Assembly (NCBI GenBank): GCA_905478225.1
Contig: CAJQHR010000005.1
Span: forward strand, 93,754-157,753
DNA: 64,000 nt
Source of the DNA: an uncultured Crocinitomix sp.
Lineage (GTDB): Bacteria; Bacteroidota; Bacteroidia; Flavobacteriales_D; Crocinitomicaceae
Direction of reading: 5' to 3'
In this document: positions 36,911-45,501 of the stretch, piece by piece
How the letters are laid out: each line of letters starts with the position of its first letter
How positions within the stretch are numbered: position 1 is the stretch's first letter
Made by a program: the position numbers and the translations under genes
Notes under the pieces: model-generated
Seen by the model: only the letters and a program-made list of their open reading frames with translations
Databases searched by the model: none
What the model was told of the DNA's origin: nothing

Positions 36911-38032
36911 ATGGAAAATAAAACGCGTAAAATCAAGGTTTGTCATTTAACAAGCGTTCACCGGTACACTGATAATCGTGTATTTTTCAAAGAGTGTTCC
37001 ACCCTGGCCGAAAAAGGATATGATGTCACCTTAGTGGCACCAAACCTTGAGAATCATGAACGCAATGGCGTCAAATTAGTTGGCGTTAAAGGAAATACAA
37101 ATCGTTTTAAACGTATTTTTATTACTGCGTTTCGCTATGTATACAAAGAGGCAAGAAGACAAAAAGCTGATATTTACCACTTTCATGACACGGAGCTAAT
37201 TCCAGTCGGTTTACTCTTGAGGTTGAGCGGAAAAAGGGTTATTTATGATGTCCACGAAAATAATGCAGCAGCTATTTTATCGCGGTCTTATGTGAAAAGT
37301 GGTTTTTTTAAGAAATTCCTTTCGTTTAGCATCAAGGTTTTGGAAAAAGGGTCTGCTCGATTTTTTAGCGCTATCGTTACCGCACGTCCAGATATTACAG
37401 AAATTTTTAAAAAACATAACCCCTTTACCGTCCGAAACTTCCCTGTTCTTCCCGACTACGATTCTATTCCCAATGTAGATGTAGACAAAACAAAAACAAC
37501 TGTTATATACGTTGGTGGTATGACTGAAATTCGAGGGTTAATACCGCTGATACAGGCCTTTGAAAAAATAGAAAATGCAGAGCTATGGCTACTAGGGTTT
37601 TTTGGAAACGACGGGTTTAAGGAAGCTTGCGAAAGTGAAGCTGGATGGAAAAATACACGATTTTTGGGATCGGTTGAAGCGGATCAAATTTTCGGATATA
37701 TAAAGAAAGCAGATATCGGAGTTGTTACATTTTTACCCGTTCCTAATCATATTACCACTCTGGCAAATAAACCGTTCGAATATATGGCCTGTGGATTACC
37801 GGTAGTCATGTCTAATTTTGAGTATTGGAAAGACTTCTTCAAAGATAGTGCGCTGTATGCAGATCCTGCTAGTGCAGATGATGTGCAAGAAAAGCTGCAA
37901 AAGCTTATTGATGATCCTGATTTGAGAAATGAAATGGGACAAAAAAACCTGCAGTTAACGCAAACAGAATATAATTGGGAATTAGAAAGTGAAGTTCTTT
38001 TAGAAGCTTATGAATTCGTAATGAAAAAATAA
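36911..38032 (+). CDS. Glycosyltransferase, GT-B fold (family 4-like)
   Basis: 373 residues from ATG 36911, one base after the upstream stop; ATG 36893 would add six residues and overlap that gene. The N-lobe starts IKVCHLTSVHRYTDNRVFFKECSTLAEKGYDVTLVAPN with DIYHFHDTELIPVGLLLRL. The C-lobe has YVGGMTEIRGLIPLIQAFE and NKPFEYMACGLPVVMSNFEYWKD. It adds a sugar from an activated donor to the growing lipid-linked glycan on the inner face. It converges with the next glycosyltransferase, 7 bases between stops. Confidence 0.85.
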   Translation: MENKTRKIKVCHLTSVHRYTDNRVFFKECSTLAEKGYDVTLVAPNLENHERNGVKLVGVKGNTNRFKRIFITAFRYVYKEARRQKADIYHFHDTELIPVGLLLRLSGKRVIYDVHENNAAAILSRSYVKSGFFKKFLSFSIKVLEKGSARFFSAIVTARPDITEIFKKHNPFTVRNFPVLPDYDSIPNVDVDKTKTTVIYVGGMTEIRGLIPLIQAFEKIENAELWLLGFFGNDGFKEACESEAGWKNTRFLGSVEADQIFGYIKKADIGVVTFLPVPNHITTLANKPFEYMACGLPVVMSNFEYWKDFFKDSALYADPASADDVQEKLQKLIDDPDLRNEMGQKNLQLTQTEYNWELESEVLLEAYEFVMKK

Positions 38033-38039
38033 AGAGCGC

Positions 38040-39083
38040 CTAACTCAAACTTTCATATATCGCGATAAATATAGCCCTATTCACCTTTTTGGTTGCCTTA
38101 CTTTCAATTATCGACTTATTCTTTTCTATCACTACATTTGCTTTCAAATCTAGCGCGCGCTGTAATGCATTTTCTAAACCTTCGTTAGTCATTATAATAC
38201 CATTTACGCCGTCCTGTATCCACTCTCGATTCGCTGGTAAGTCAGACACAATTGGTAAACATCCATACCCCATTGCTTCTAATAAACTTATGGCCGTCCC
38301 ATCACTTGATGGTATAGAAATCCAAATTTTTGACCTGAGGTAATAGTCACGATTTACATTCTTTTCAACAAATCCAATAAATTCGTATTGATCAGAGCTC
38401 AACGTTTCTGATGCTTGTTTCTTAAGCGCATCCGTATTGACACCATGCGCTCCTATAACGAGTCTCCAATCTTGATGTTTATCCAAAAATGGTTTACAGC
38501 CTTTTATGATTTCACTGATATTATAGAGATCTGCATGCAAGCGATTCGAATAAAGGATCTTTTCTTTGTTTGGCATTTTGACCTCTTCATAATCAATTCC
38601 AAAATTTACTAAGACATTTGCTTTCGCTCTTCCAAGTTTTTCAATTTTCTCAATCATGAAACGAGCATCAGCTGTTACAACGTCCGCCTTTTGAAGACAA
38701 TACTGAACCATTTTTTTCATCACCACGTTTTTCTCTGGCAAAACGAGGACATCTGTACCCCATGTTGTTAAAACCGTTGGATACCTTCTTTTATTCGCTT
38801 TTAGCGCCAAATAAGCCGCTGAATTAGCTTGATGAATATGAATGTAAGAAGGTTTAAATGTCTCAATGATATCGCGCATGCGCTTGATATTTTTATAAAA
38901 TTTGAGTAGGTTTTTAATGGAAAAGTCAATCACTTTGCATGGTGCCCAGTCAATTGGATCATTGGAAACGATCAAGACCTCATCAAAATATGTCTCAACC
39001 AGATGAAAATAATTCTTTAGGTGTACAGAGGTTTTTCCTGGTCCAACTAATAGAAGCTTTCGAGAAGTTTCCTTAACATTCAT
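38040..39083 (-). CDS. Glycosyltransferase, family 4-like
   Basis: 347 residues, somewhat short for the family. N-lobe: RKLLLVGPGKTSVHLKNYFHLVETYFDEVLIVSNDP, YIHIHQANSAAYLAL and LTTWGTDVLVLPEKN. C-lobe: RLVIGAHGVNTDALKK and the donor-binding region IPSSDGTAISLLEAMGYGCLPIVSDLPANREWI. The motif TWGTD after HIHQANS resembles exopolysaccharide glycosyltransferases of the 4-like group. It starts three bases after the stop of the acyltransferase upstream. Confidence 0.85.
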   Translation of the reverse strand: MNVKETSRKLLLVGPGKTSVHLKNYFHLVETYFDEVLIVSNDPIDWAPCKVIDFSIKNLLKFYKNIKRMRDIIETFKPSYIHIHQANSAAYLALKANKRRYPTVLTTWGTDVLVLPEKNVVMKKMVQYCLQKADVVTADARFMIEKIEKLGRAKANVLVNFGIDYEEVKMPNKEKILYSNRLHADLYNISEIIKGCKPFLDKHQDWRLVIGAHGVNTDALKKQASETLSSDQYEFIGFVEKNVNRDYYLRSKIWISIPSSDGTAISLLEAMGYGCLPIVSDLPANREWIQDGVNGIIMTNEGLENALQRALDLKANVVIEKNKSIIESKATKKVNRAIFIAIYESLS

Positions 39084-39086
39084 CCG

Positions 39087-39626
39087 CTAGTCTTTCGCCC
39101 ATTCATTATAATATTGCTGTAATTCAGAATTCTCTTTAAGATACGCTGAATCTCTATCCTTTGTTGAACCTACGACTGCTGCAGGATTACCTTTAATGAT
39201 CGAAAAGTCTGGGAAATCTCCTTGGACATAACTATAAGCCGCAATTAAACAACCCTTGCCAATTTTCGAACCCGGCATGATGGTAGTATAAGGTCCCACA
39301 TAGGTATACGCACCTATGAACACTGCCCCTTTTTGATAACCAATTAAATTCGTCTTCCCTTTATATGCTGCTCCATACAAACGAATAGAATCATGACTTG
39401 AATGTGAGGTAACGGAGACAAAACTAGTAATTTGACAACCTGTTTCAATCGTCACTTTATGGCTACACTCAATAAAATTATGATGACCAATATAAACGTC
39501 ATTCGCTACATTGAAGCCCTTCGGATGATCAATAAAAGTGCTATTACTAATTCGAGTGTCAGGAAGAAATGAGCTATCATTTTTTCTTAAATAGCCTCCC
39601 ACCATCTGCGGGCGACGTCTATTCAA
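39087..39626 (-). CDS. Hexapeptide-repeat acyltransferase, uncertain start
   Basis: A left-handed beta-helix (LbetaH) acetyltransferase of about 170-180 residues: hexapeptide turns across NVANDVYIGHHNFIECSH, GAYTYVGPYTTIMPGSKIG and the end motif IIKGNPAAVVGS. It probably O- or N-acetylates a sugar of the glycan. No ATG opens the whole conserved frame. TTG 39626 (NRRRPQM) or ATG 39605 (MVGGYLRK) are possible, while upstream the frame is open to TGA at 39680 and contains IKKIVRNIRRK starting with ATT at 39662. A lost or non-standard start codon is possible. Confidence 0.75.
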   Translation of the reverse strand: MNRRRPQMVGGYLRKNDSSFLPDTRISNSTFIDHPKGFNVANDVYIGHHNFIECSHKVTIETGCQITSFVSVTSHSSHDSIRLYGAAYKGKTNLIGYQKGAVFIGAYTYVGPYTTIMPGSKIGKGCLIAAYSYVQGDFPDFSIIKGNPAAVVGSTKDRDSAYLKENSELQQYYNEWAKD

Positions 39627-39683
39627 AATCTTGCGTCGGATATTTCTGACAATCTTTTTAATAAAGCATTGATTTTCTCATTA

Positions 39684-41039
39684 TTAATGTGCCTTTTGGG
39701 CAATTCTCCTTATCCACAAATATACGTATAAATAATAGAAAATTTGAAGTATTGAAAGGATCAGGAACCCTGTTTTTATGTCGTTAAACACAAAAGAGCC
39801 TATCAGAATTGAAAAGAATATGATTGCATTGCCCACAAGTGCGAGCAGGAATAAGCTACCCTGTCGGTTTAGTATAATGGCAACCTGTTGAATAGGAGAT
39901 ATGACGAAATTCAGGAACAACCAAGGTGTTAAATATTGCGTAAATTCGCCCGCTGTTCTCCATTTTTCGCCCAAAACAAATGCGAATAGGTCTGGTCCAA
40001 AAATTAAGATCACGGTGAATATAGGTAGTGCAATTAAAAACAAACGCTTTACAGTTTTATTAACGAGATATAAAAAAGACTGCTGATTTGCGTGTAGTTC
40101 AGAAGCTCTTTGATAAAAGACTTGGGCAAAGGAATTACCAATAACGGTCAATGGTGCTCTTAATATACGAAAAGTCATACTGTAAAAACCAAGTATGGAC
40201 TCACTAAAAACATATAAAATAGTCGTGTTGACACCAACATTTTTAAATTCATCTGTCAAGGCATGAAACGCATTTATCTTAGGGAATTTATCGTGTGTTT
40301 TTGCCTGCTTCTTCATGTCTTTCAACGAGACTAATTGGAGAAGTTGGCGGTCATCTCTGATAAAACGAATCAACAGCGTAAGGGTTCCAGCAAAAAAACC
40401 AACAATCAAACTGAGTACTAAAGCTCCGATACCGATTGGATCTATACCTTGGGGAAGTACATACGTTTTATTGAACATCTCTCCAAAAAATGCGGTTAAT
40501 TTTTTCCAAGATTCCAATAACCCAAATTTTGCAATTCCTCCTGCAAACTGAGTAGTGATCCGACCGGTCGTTTGTGCAATCATGGAATTCGAAGTCCCTT
40601 TAAAACGTTTTTTACGATTACTCCAAAATGTCAAGATCCTGTAGCTTCCTGCAAAAAGCAGTGTAAGCGGAATGACCCACAACCATTGCGCTAATGCTGG
40701 TGCATTAATCAGCTCAACAAAAGCGTTGTGAAAAACAAATAAAATAGCGTAAAGAAGAACTGTCATGATCCCTAATAAACTAAAGCAGAGTCCTAAAATA
40801 TTGATCGCGTCTTTGTCTTCTTTGGGCAGTACAATCGCTTGTTCATAGCGACCTGATGAAAAGACGAGTAAAATTGAAATGATGGACGCAAAAAAAGCGA
40901 ATGCGCCAAACTCTTCTGGAGAAAAGAGTCGCGTTAGAACAGGTGTCAATGCGACGGGCAGAATTTGGGCTATTGTCGTTCCCGTCATCAGCGTAACGAC
41001 ATTCTTCCCAAATTCGGATTTCACAAACCTATTCAACAT
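39684..41039 (-). CDS. Polysaccharide flippase (Wzx-like)
   Basis: 451 residues with about twelve membrane helices. The start MLNRFVKSEFGKNVVTLMTGTTIAQILPVALTPVLTRLFSPEEFGAFA is typical of the Wzx/RfbX (MOP) family, which flips lipid-linked repeat units across the inner membrane. RILRAPLTVIGNSFAQVFYQRASEL lies in the second half. A loop near residues 170-200 (ESWKKLTAFFGEMFNKTYVLPQG) is long. It heads the minus-strand run flippase-acyltransferase-glycosyltransferase. Confidence 0.9.
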   Translation of the reverse strand: MLNRFVKSEFGKNVVTLMTGTTIAQILPVALTPVLTRLFSPEEFGAFAFFASIISILLVFSSGRYEQAIVLPKEDKDAINILGLCFSLLGIMTVLLYAILFVFHNAFVELINAPALAQWLWVIPLTLLFAGSYRILTFWSNRKKRFKGTSNSMIAQTTGRITTQFAGGIAKFGLLESWKKLTAFFGEMFNKTYVLPQGIDPIGIGALVLSLIVGFFAGTLTLLIRFIRDDRQLLQLVSLKDMKKQAKTHDKFPKINAFHALTDEFKNVGVNTTILYVFSESILGFYSMTFRILRAPLTVIGNSFAQVFYQRASELHANQQSFLYLVNKTVKRLFLIALPIFTVILIFGPDLFAFVLGEKWRTAGEFTQYLTPWLFLNFVISPIQQVAIILNRQGSLFLLALVGNAIIFFSILIGSFVFNDIKTGFLILSILQIFYYLYVYLWIRRIAQKAH

Positions 41040-41062
41040 AGTCAGGAGCTAAATTAACGCAT

Positions 41063-41076
41063 AATTCGATTCGTAT
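41063..41076 (-). promoter_or_regulatory. Half-palindrome related to the 32.67-kb operator
   Basis: Minus-strand ATACGAAT-CGA-ATT, 24 bases before the flippase ATG. It shares ATACGAAT, a 3-base gap and ATT with the palindrome at 32672-32690, but the second half-site then diverges. A weaker site for the same regulator is possible. Confidence 0.35.
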
Positions 41077-41194
41077 ATGAGCACAGGATCAATTCCATTA
41101 AAAATACTTTGTTATTAAAAACTATCTTTGTGCAAAAATTTGCTTTACAAAATTGGCAAATTCGTATTTGAATCATTTTGAACAAAGACCTAAC

Positions 41195-42289
41195 ATGAAA
41201 AAAAGAATATTAGTTGTTGTAGGAACACGTCCGAATTTCATCAAAATAACTCAATTCAGAAGAGTTGCAGAAAAGTATGGAAATGAGTTAGATTTGAAGA
41301 TTTTACACACAGGGCAGCATTACGACGCAAAGATGTCAGATGTATTTTTCCAACAATTTGAAATAGAACCAGATATTTACGGTAATCTTGAAGCAAAAAC
41401 ACCTGCTGCCCAGATGGGTGAAATCATGATAACCCTAGAGTCCATTTGTAATGAATTCAAACCAGAACTCATTATGGTTCCTGGAGACGTCAATTCGACA
41501 TTATCCACCGCTATAACTGCCAATAAAATGGGAATTCCATTGGCGCATATAGAAAGCGGTCTACGCAGCCTTGATAGAAATATGCCAGAGGAAATCAATA
41601 GAATACTAACGGATGAAATTTCAGATATTTTATTAGTCACAGAACAGAGTGGCTTAGACAACTTAAAGGGTGAAGGAAAACCAGCAAGCAGGATTGCTTT
41701 CGTAGGCAACACAATGATCGACACAATTGTGGCCTTTACCCCAAAAATTGACGCCTGTTCGATTCTAGACGATCTGAATTTAAAGTCCATGCAATTTATT
41801 TTGATGACCATGCACCGTCCTTCGAATGTTGATCATGAAGAAGGATTGAAGAAATTAATTACGCTAATCACAGAACTTGGTAAATCATTTAAGGTTGTAT
41901 TTCCTATCCACCCTCGCACGCTTAGTAAAGCGAAAGGCTTTGGCTTGCATGACGAACTGGTTAACTTACCCAACCTGATCATTTCAGAGCCAATGGATTA
42001 TTTTTCATTTCAAAAACTAGTTAAAGAGTCTTTCACGGTTATAACGGATAGTGGAGGTATTCAAGAGGAAACTACTTTTTATCAAGTACCATGCTTAACC
42101 GTTAGAGAAAACACGGAACGTCCCTCTACAATTACCCTTGGCACAAATGAGTTGATAAAGTTTGACACCAAAACAATCATGGGTAAAATAGAGGAAATGA
42201 AGGCTGGTAATTTCAAGAAAGGCAAAATTCCACCGCTTTGGGATGGAAAAGCTACTGACCGTATTTTCGAACACATCATGCAAAAGTAA
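41195..42289 (+). CDS. UDP-GlcNAc 2-epimerase family protein (WbpI/WlbD candidate)
   Basis: 364 residues from ATG 41195, where MKKRILVVVGTRPNFIKITQF begins the conserved fold; an upstream frame adds 14 residues with no similarity. HTGQHYDAKMSDVFFQQF, VPGDVNSTLSTAITANKMG, HIESGLRSLDRNMPEEINRILTDEISD and TDSGGIQEETTFYQVPCLTVRENTERP are family motifs. It is clearly diverged from the epimerase at 30344. Given the UDP-GlcNAc3NAcA genes at 53-59 kb, it or the other could be the epimerase making UDP-ManNAc3NAcA. TATCTTTG at 41123-41130 may be its -7 element. Confidence 0.85.
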   Translation: MKKRILVVVGTRPNFIKITQFRRVAEKYGNELDLKILHTGQHYDAKMSDVFFQQFEIEPDIYGNLEAKTPAAQMGEIMITLESICNEFKPELIMVPGDVNSTLSTAITANKMGIPLAHIESGLRSLDRNMPEEINRILTDEISDILLVTEQSGLDNLKGEGKPASRIAFVGNTMIDTIVAFTPKIDACSILDDLNLKSMQFILMTMHRPSNVDHEEGLKKLITLITELGKSFKVVFPIHPRTLSKAKGFGLHDELVNLPNLIISEPMDYFSFQKLVKESFTVITDSGGIQEETTFYQVPCLTVRENTERPSTITLGTNELIKFDTKTIMGKIEEMKAGNFKKGKIPPLWDGKATDRIFEHIMQK

Positions 42290-42341
42290 AAGTGCCCGAA
42301 AAGAAAATTCGAGCCGTTTGTTCGCCGTGAAAATAAAGGTT

Positions 42342-42965
42342 TTAATTAATCCAACGAATCACTTCAAACGTTTCGGCGTATTTGGCATTAATCTGCACTC
42401 CCCTTACTGTTGCTAGAGACTCAATAAAATGCTCATTTGCATAAGGGCGGTGTGATTGTGATTCATACTTTTTAAGCGCACGAATTTTTGCGCTCAAATT
42501 ATCCTCACTCAACTTAAAAAAGCAGGATGTTTCAAAAGAGATGTTGTTCCACGGCATTTCATAAGAAAGAATTGTAACAAACTTAAAAGCTCTAAGTCCT
42601 TCTTCAGCCACCGTTTTATGATCTTGGTGCAAATCGGTTAAAGCGGGGATAAAAACCATGTCAGGTTGAATCTCTGTTCTTAATTTAATAATATCGTCTA
42701 AGATAGCTTGGCGGTGATAATTAAAGGTACGTACCTCATAATCTAATAAGATCAAATTTTCGTCCTTCACGCCTAATTCTTTCACGGCCGCTTTCACCTC
42801 AGTCACCAAAATGTCAGAAGGGTAATGCGAAAGTACAGATTGTTTACATGGTGAAAATGCAACGTAAAACACCTCATTTCCTTCTGCAATCAACTTATTA
42901 ATTGTTCCTCCACATCCAAATTCACCATCATCAGTATGCGGCGCTAGTACTAAAATTTTCTTCAT
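42342..42965 (-). CDS. PIG-L/LmbE family deacetylase
   Basis: 207 residues. Zinc-binding motif LAPHTDDGEFGCGG (usual PHxDDE, here DDG then E) at the N-terminus and second metal motif LHQDHKTVAEEG near residue 115. Family enzymes remove acetyl groups from N-acetylglucosamine-type substrates. It lies next to the polysaccharide cluster and may act on nucleotide or lipid-linked sugars; a role in thiol synthesis (BshB-like) is the alternative. Confidence 0.88.
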   Translation of the reverse strand: MKKILVLAPHTDDGEFGCGGTINKLIAEGNEVFYVAFSPCKQSVLSHYPSDILVTEVKAAVKELGVKDENLILLDYEVRTFNYHRQAILDDIIKLRTEIQPDMVFIPALTDLHQDHKTVAEEGLRAFKFVTILSYEMPWNNISFETSCFFKLSEDNLSAKIRALKKYESQSHRPYANEHFIESLATVRGVQINAKYAETFEVIRWIN

Positions 42966-43033
42966 CTGTGCTGTTTCTATATCGATTCATACGAGACTTG
43001 ACCCCAATATGTTCTACGAAATTAGTTGATTCA

Positions 43034-43072
43034 AATCAAAAAGCGATCTTTCTTAGATAGAAAGACCGCTTT
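43034..43072 (-). terminator. Terminator after rny
   Basis: Stem AAAGCGATCTTTC (43040-43052) with GAAAGACCGCTTT (43060-43072), one A:C mismatch, 7-base loop, followed on the minus strand by T residues. Confidence 0.75.
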
Positions 43073-43104
43073 AGTATATGAGTGTTGTGTAATTATCAAT
43101 TGTA

Positions 43105-44655
43105 TTATTTCGCGTAATGCACTGCTCTGCTCTCTCTAATCACAGTTACCTTAACCTGTCCAGGATAAGTCATTTCGTTTTGAATCTTCTGAGAAATGAT
43201 AAATGAAAGTTCGTCAGCACGCTGATCGTTTACTTTTTCACTTTCAACCATTACTCTCAATTCACGCCCCGCTTGAATTGCATAAGATTTGATGACACCA
43301 TCAAAACCAAGAGCAGTTGTTTCCAACTCCTTAATTCGTTTGATATATGATTCTGCAATTTCTCTACGAGCCCCTGGTCTAGCACCTGAAACGGCATCAC
43401 AAACCTGCACTATTGGAGAAATCAACGTTGTCATTTCAATTTCGTCGTGGTGGGCGCCAATTGCATTACATACATCTGGTTTTTCGCCGTGCTTCTCAGC
43501 CAATTTCATTCCTAAAATTGCGTGTGGTAATTCTGGCTCATCTTCTGATACTTTTCCAATATCATGCAATAAACCTGCACGTTTCGCAATTTTCACGTTT
43601 AAACCTAATTCAGCAGCCATGATTGCACAAAGATTCGCTACTTCACGTGAGTGCTGTAACAAATTCTGTCCGTATGAAGAACGATACTTCATTCGACCAA
43701 CCATACGCATTAATTCAGGATGCAAGCCGTGAATTCCAAGATCAATACAAGTTCTTCTTCCCGTTTCAACAATTTCCTCATTTAATGATTTTCTTGTTTT
43801 GGCCACCACCTCTTCAATACGTGCTGGGTGAATTCTACCATCAGAGACTAATTGATGCAAGGCTAAACGCGCTACCTCTCTTCTCACTGAATCGAAACAA
43901 GAAAGAATAATTGCCTCAGGCGTGTCATCCACAATGATTTCAACTCCCGTTGCCGCTTCTAAAGCTCTAATATTTCTTCCTTCACGACCAATGATTCGAC
44001 CTTTCATCTCATCACTCTCAATTCTAAAAATAGAAACTGAATTTTCAATCGCTTGTTCAGTTGCCACACGTTGAATCGCCTGCACTACAATTTTCTTCGC
44101 TTCGCCACTTGCGTTAATCTTAGCTTCATCAACAATGTCTTTAATGTAAGCCATTGCATCCGTTCGTGCCTCATCTTTCAAAGCATTCATCATAGTTGCT
44201 TTAGCTTCGTCTGGTGAATATCCTGAAATTTTAGACAATTCGTTTACCTGTTTCTGGTGGAGCTTGATAATCTCAGATTTTTTTGCTTCAATCAATTCAA
44301 CTTGTGACTCTACGTCCTTCGTCAAAGCTTCTACCTTCTTGTTTTTGCGGTTAATTTCTTCTAATTGGTGATTTAATCTTTTGTCCTTGCTCTTGGTTTT
44401 ATCCTCTAAGCTTTGAACCGATCGTTCTCTATTTCTAACAGCCTTTTCATGCTCATCTTTCAATTGCAAAAAGCGCTCTTTCGCTTGTAGAATTTTATCT
44501 TTCTTTCGAGCTTCTCCGTCGGCCTCCGCCTCTTTTATGATGTTTTCAGCTTTGCCCTTGAGAATGCTTTTTTGCAACAAGAATACAATGATTCCCCCCA
44601 CAACAATCCCTATGGCTGCACCGATAATGATACTCGTAATACTCGTAATATCCAT
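43105..44655 (-). CDS. rny: Ribonuclease Y
   Basis: 516 residues, normal length. An N-terminal membrane anchor (about 7-27) and a long coiled coil (about 30-200) precede a KH RNA-binding domain ([28 protein letters not shown]) and an HD domain with metal site [17 protein letters not shown] ... LLHDIGKV. It is a membrane-bound endoribonuclease that starts mRNA decay. It ends the zapA-rny transcription unit. Confidence 0.96.
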   Translation of the reverse strand: MDITSITSIIIGAAIGIVVGGIIVFLLQKSILKGKAENIIKEAEADGEARKKDKILQAKERFLQLKDEHEKAVRNRERSVQSLEDKTKSKDKRLNHQLEEINRKNKKVEALTKDVESQVELIEAKKSEIIKLHQKQVNELSKISGYSPDEAKATMMNALKDEARTDAMAYIKDIVDEAKINASGEAKKIVVQAIQRVATEQAIENSVSIFRIESDEMKGRIIGREGRNIRALEAATGVEIIVDDTPEAIILSCFDSVRREVARLALHQLVSDGRIHPARIEEVVAKTRKSLNEEIVETGRRTCIDLGIHGLHPELMRMVGRMKYRSSYGQNLLQHSREVANLCAIMAAELGLNVKIAKRAGLLHDIGKVSEDEPELPHAILGMKLAEKHGEKPDVCNAIGAHHDEIEMTTLISPIVQVCDAVSGARPGARREIAESYIKRIKELETTALGFDGVIKSYAIQAGRELRVMVESEKVNDQRADELSFIISQKIQNEMTYPGQVKVTVIRESRAVHYAK

Positions 44656-44748
44656 ATTATATATATCAAATAATTAATAGCTCTATCTCCACATTCGGGG
44701 TCATTTCACCCTGAAAACTGGTTAGAAAAACAGAAAGAAATTTAACAA

Positions 44749-45033
44749 CTAGGCGTCAATTTTCTCAATTATATTACGAAGATCTTCGTTAAAAGTGGTT
44801 GGATCAAAAGAAGGAGTTTTGTCTTCGGTGGCGGTGGTGTTTTGCAAGGCTATTTGCAAGGCCGTCATTGCCAATAAATCTTGCATATCCTTTACAGCAT
44901 AGCTTCCCTGAAGCTTTTGAATATTCGAATTAATTCGATCTGCTGCGCTGCGAATAGCACTTTCTTCTTCCTTTTTTATTGTTAAAGGATAAGTCCTTCC
45001 GGCGATTATTATCTTAAGAGCTATCTTATCCAT
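44749..45033 (-). CDS. zapA: Cell division protein ZapA
   Basis: 94 residues. N-terminal IALKIIIAGRTYPLTIKKEEESAIRSAADRINSNI is the ZapA globular domain; a helical C-terminus follows. It cross-links FtsZ filaments at the division ring. It starts six bases after the stop of the small coiled-coil gene and is 93 bases before rny. Confidence 0.92.
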   Translation of the reverse strand: MDKIALKIIIAGRTYPLTIKKEEESAIRSAADRINSNIQKLQGSYAVKDMQDLLAMTALQIALQNTTATEDKTPSFDPTTFNEDLRNIIEKIDA

Positions 45034-45039
45034 TTTTGT

Positions 45040-45318
45040 CTACACTTTTAGCAAAGAAATACATCTATCTATTTCCTTAACCATTTCTCCTATTTTGATT
45101 TTGAGATCATCCTTATTTTCTTTCGGACGCTCAACTTTCAGGGCTTCGTTTTCTTTTGCGAGAAGATCGAAAGCCTCCTTTTTTTTCGCTAGTTCATTTT
45201 TCAGATCCGCAATTTCTTGGTTTCGTTTTAGGGAATCCAATTTCGATTCACTCAAGTTTGAGAGTAAACCCATAACCTTCCCGTCTAATTCTTCAAGTAA
45301 TTTTTTCGTCTCCGACAT
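45040..45318 (-). CDS. Small coiled-coil protein (ZapB-like position)
   Basis: 92 residues, almost entirely a predicted coiled coil: ELDGKVMGLLSNLSESKLDSLKRNQEIADLKNELAKKKEAFDLLAKENEALKVERPKENKD. No signal or membrane segment. Heptad pattern and position directly before zapA suggest a division-ring partner of ZapA like ZapB, but coiled coils cannot be assigned by sequence alone. Confidence 0.7.
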   Translation of the reverse strand: MSETKKLLEELDGKVMGLLSNLSESKLDSLKRNQEIADLKNELAKKKEAFDLLAKENEALKVERPKENKDDLKIKIGEMVKEIDRCISLLKV

Positions 45319-45345
45319 TATTCAACCAACTTCAAAATAGTAGCA

Positions 45346-45376
45346 CAAAAATACGATTCCGATTGCCAAATTCAAA
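45346..45376 (-). promoter_or_regulatory. Consensus promoter of the zapA-rny unit
   Basis: Minus strand: TTTG (45376-45373), exactly 19 bases, then TATTTTTG (45353-45346). This is a full match to the Bacteroidota vegetative promoter TTTG-N19-TAnnTTTG, 28 bases before the ATG at 45318. Confidence 0.8.
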
Positions 45377-45453
45377 GGATTTAGGAATGATTTATTAAAA
45401 ACGATTTTTTAATAATAAAAGATGATTCCACAGAAAGTAAGGCTATATGGAAC

Positions 45454-45461
45454 TAAATTTG
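45454..45461 (+). promoter_or_regulatory. -7 promoter element before the M23 peptidase
   Basis: TAAATTTG fits TAnnTTTG, 40 bases before the ATG at 45502. No -33 TTTG found. Confidence 0.45.
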
Positions 45462-45501
45462 CACTACCTATTCCGCACACACTTAAAAAAAAGAGAATTG
45501 C

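Noticed and set aside
44656..44748. 6S RNA between zapA and rny
   Set aside because: The gap is 93 bases, too short for 6S RNA, and has no clear bulged stem.
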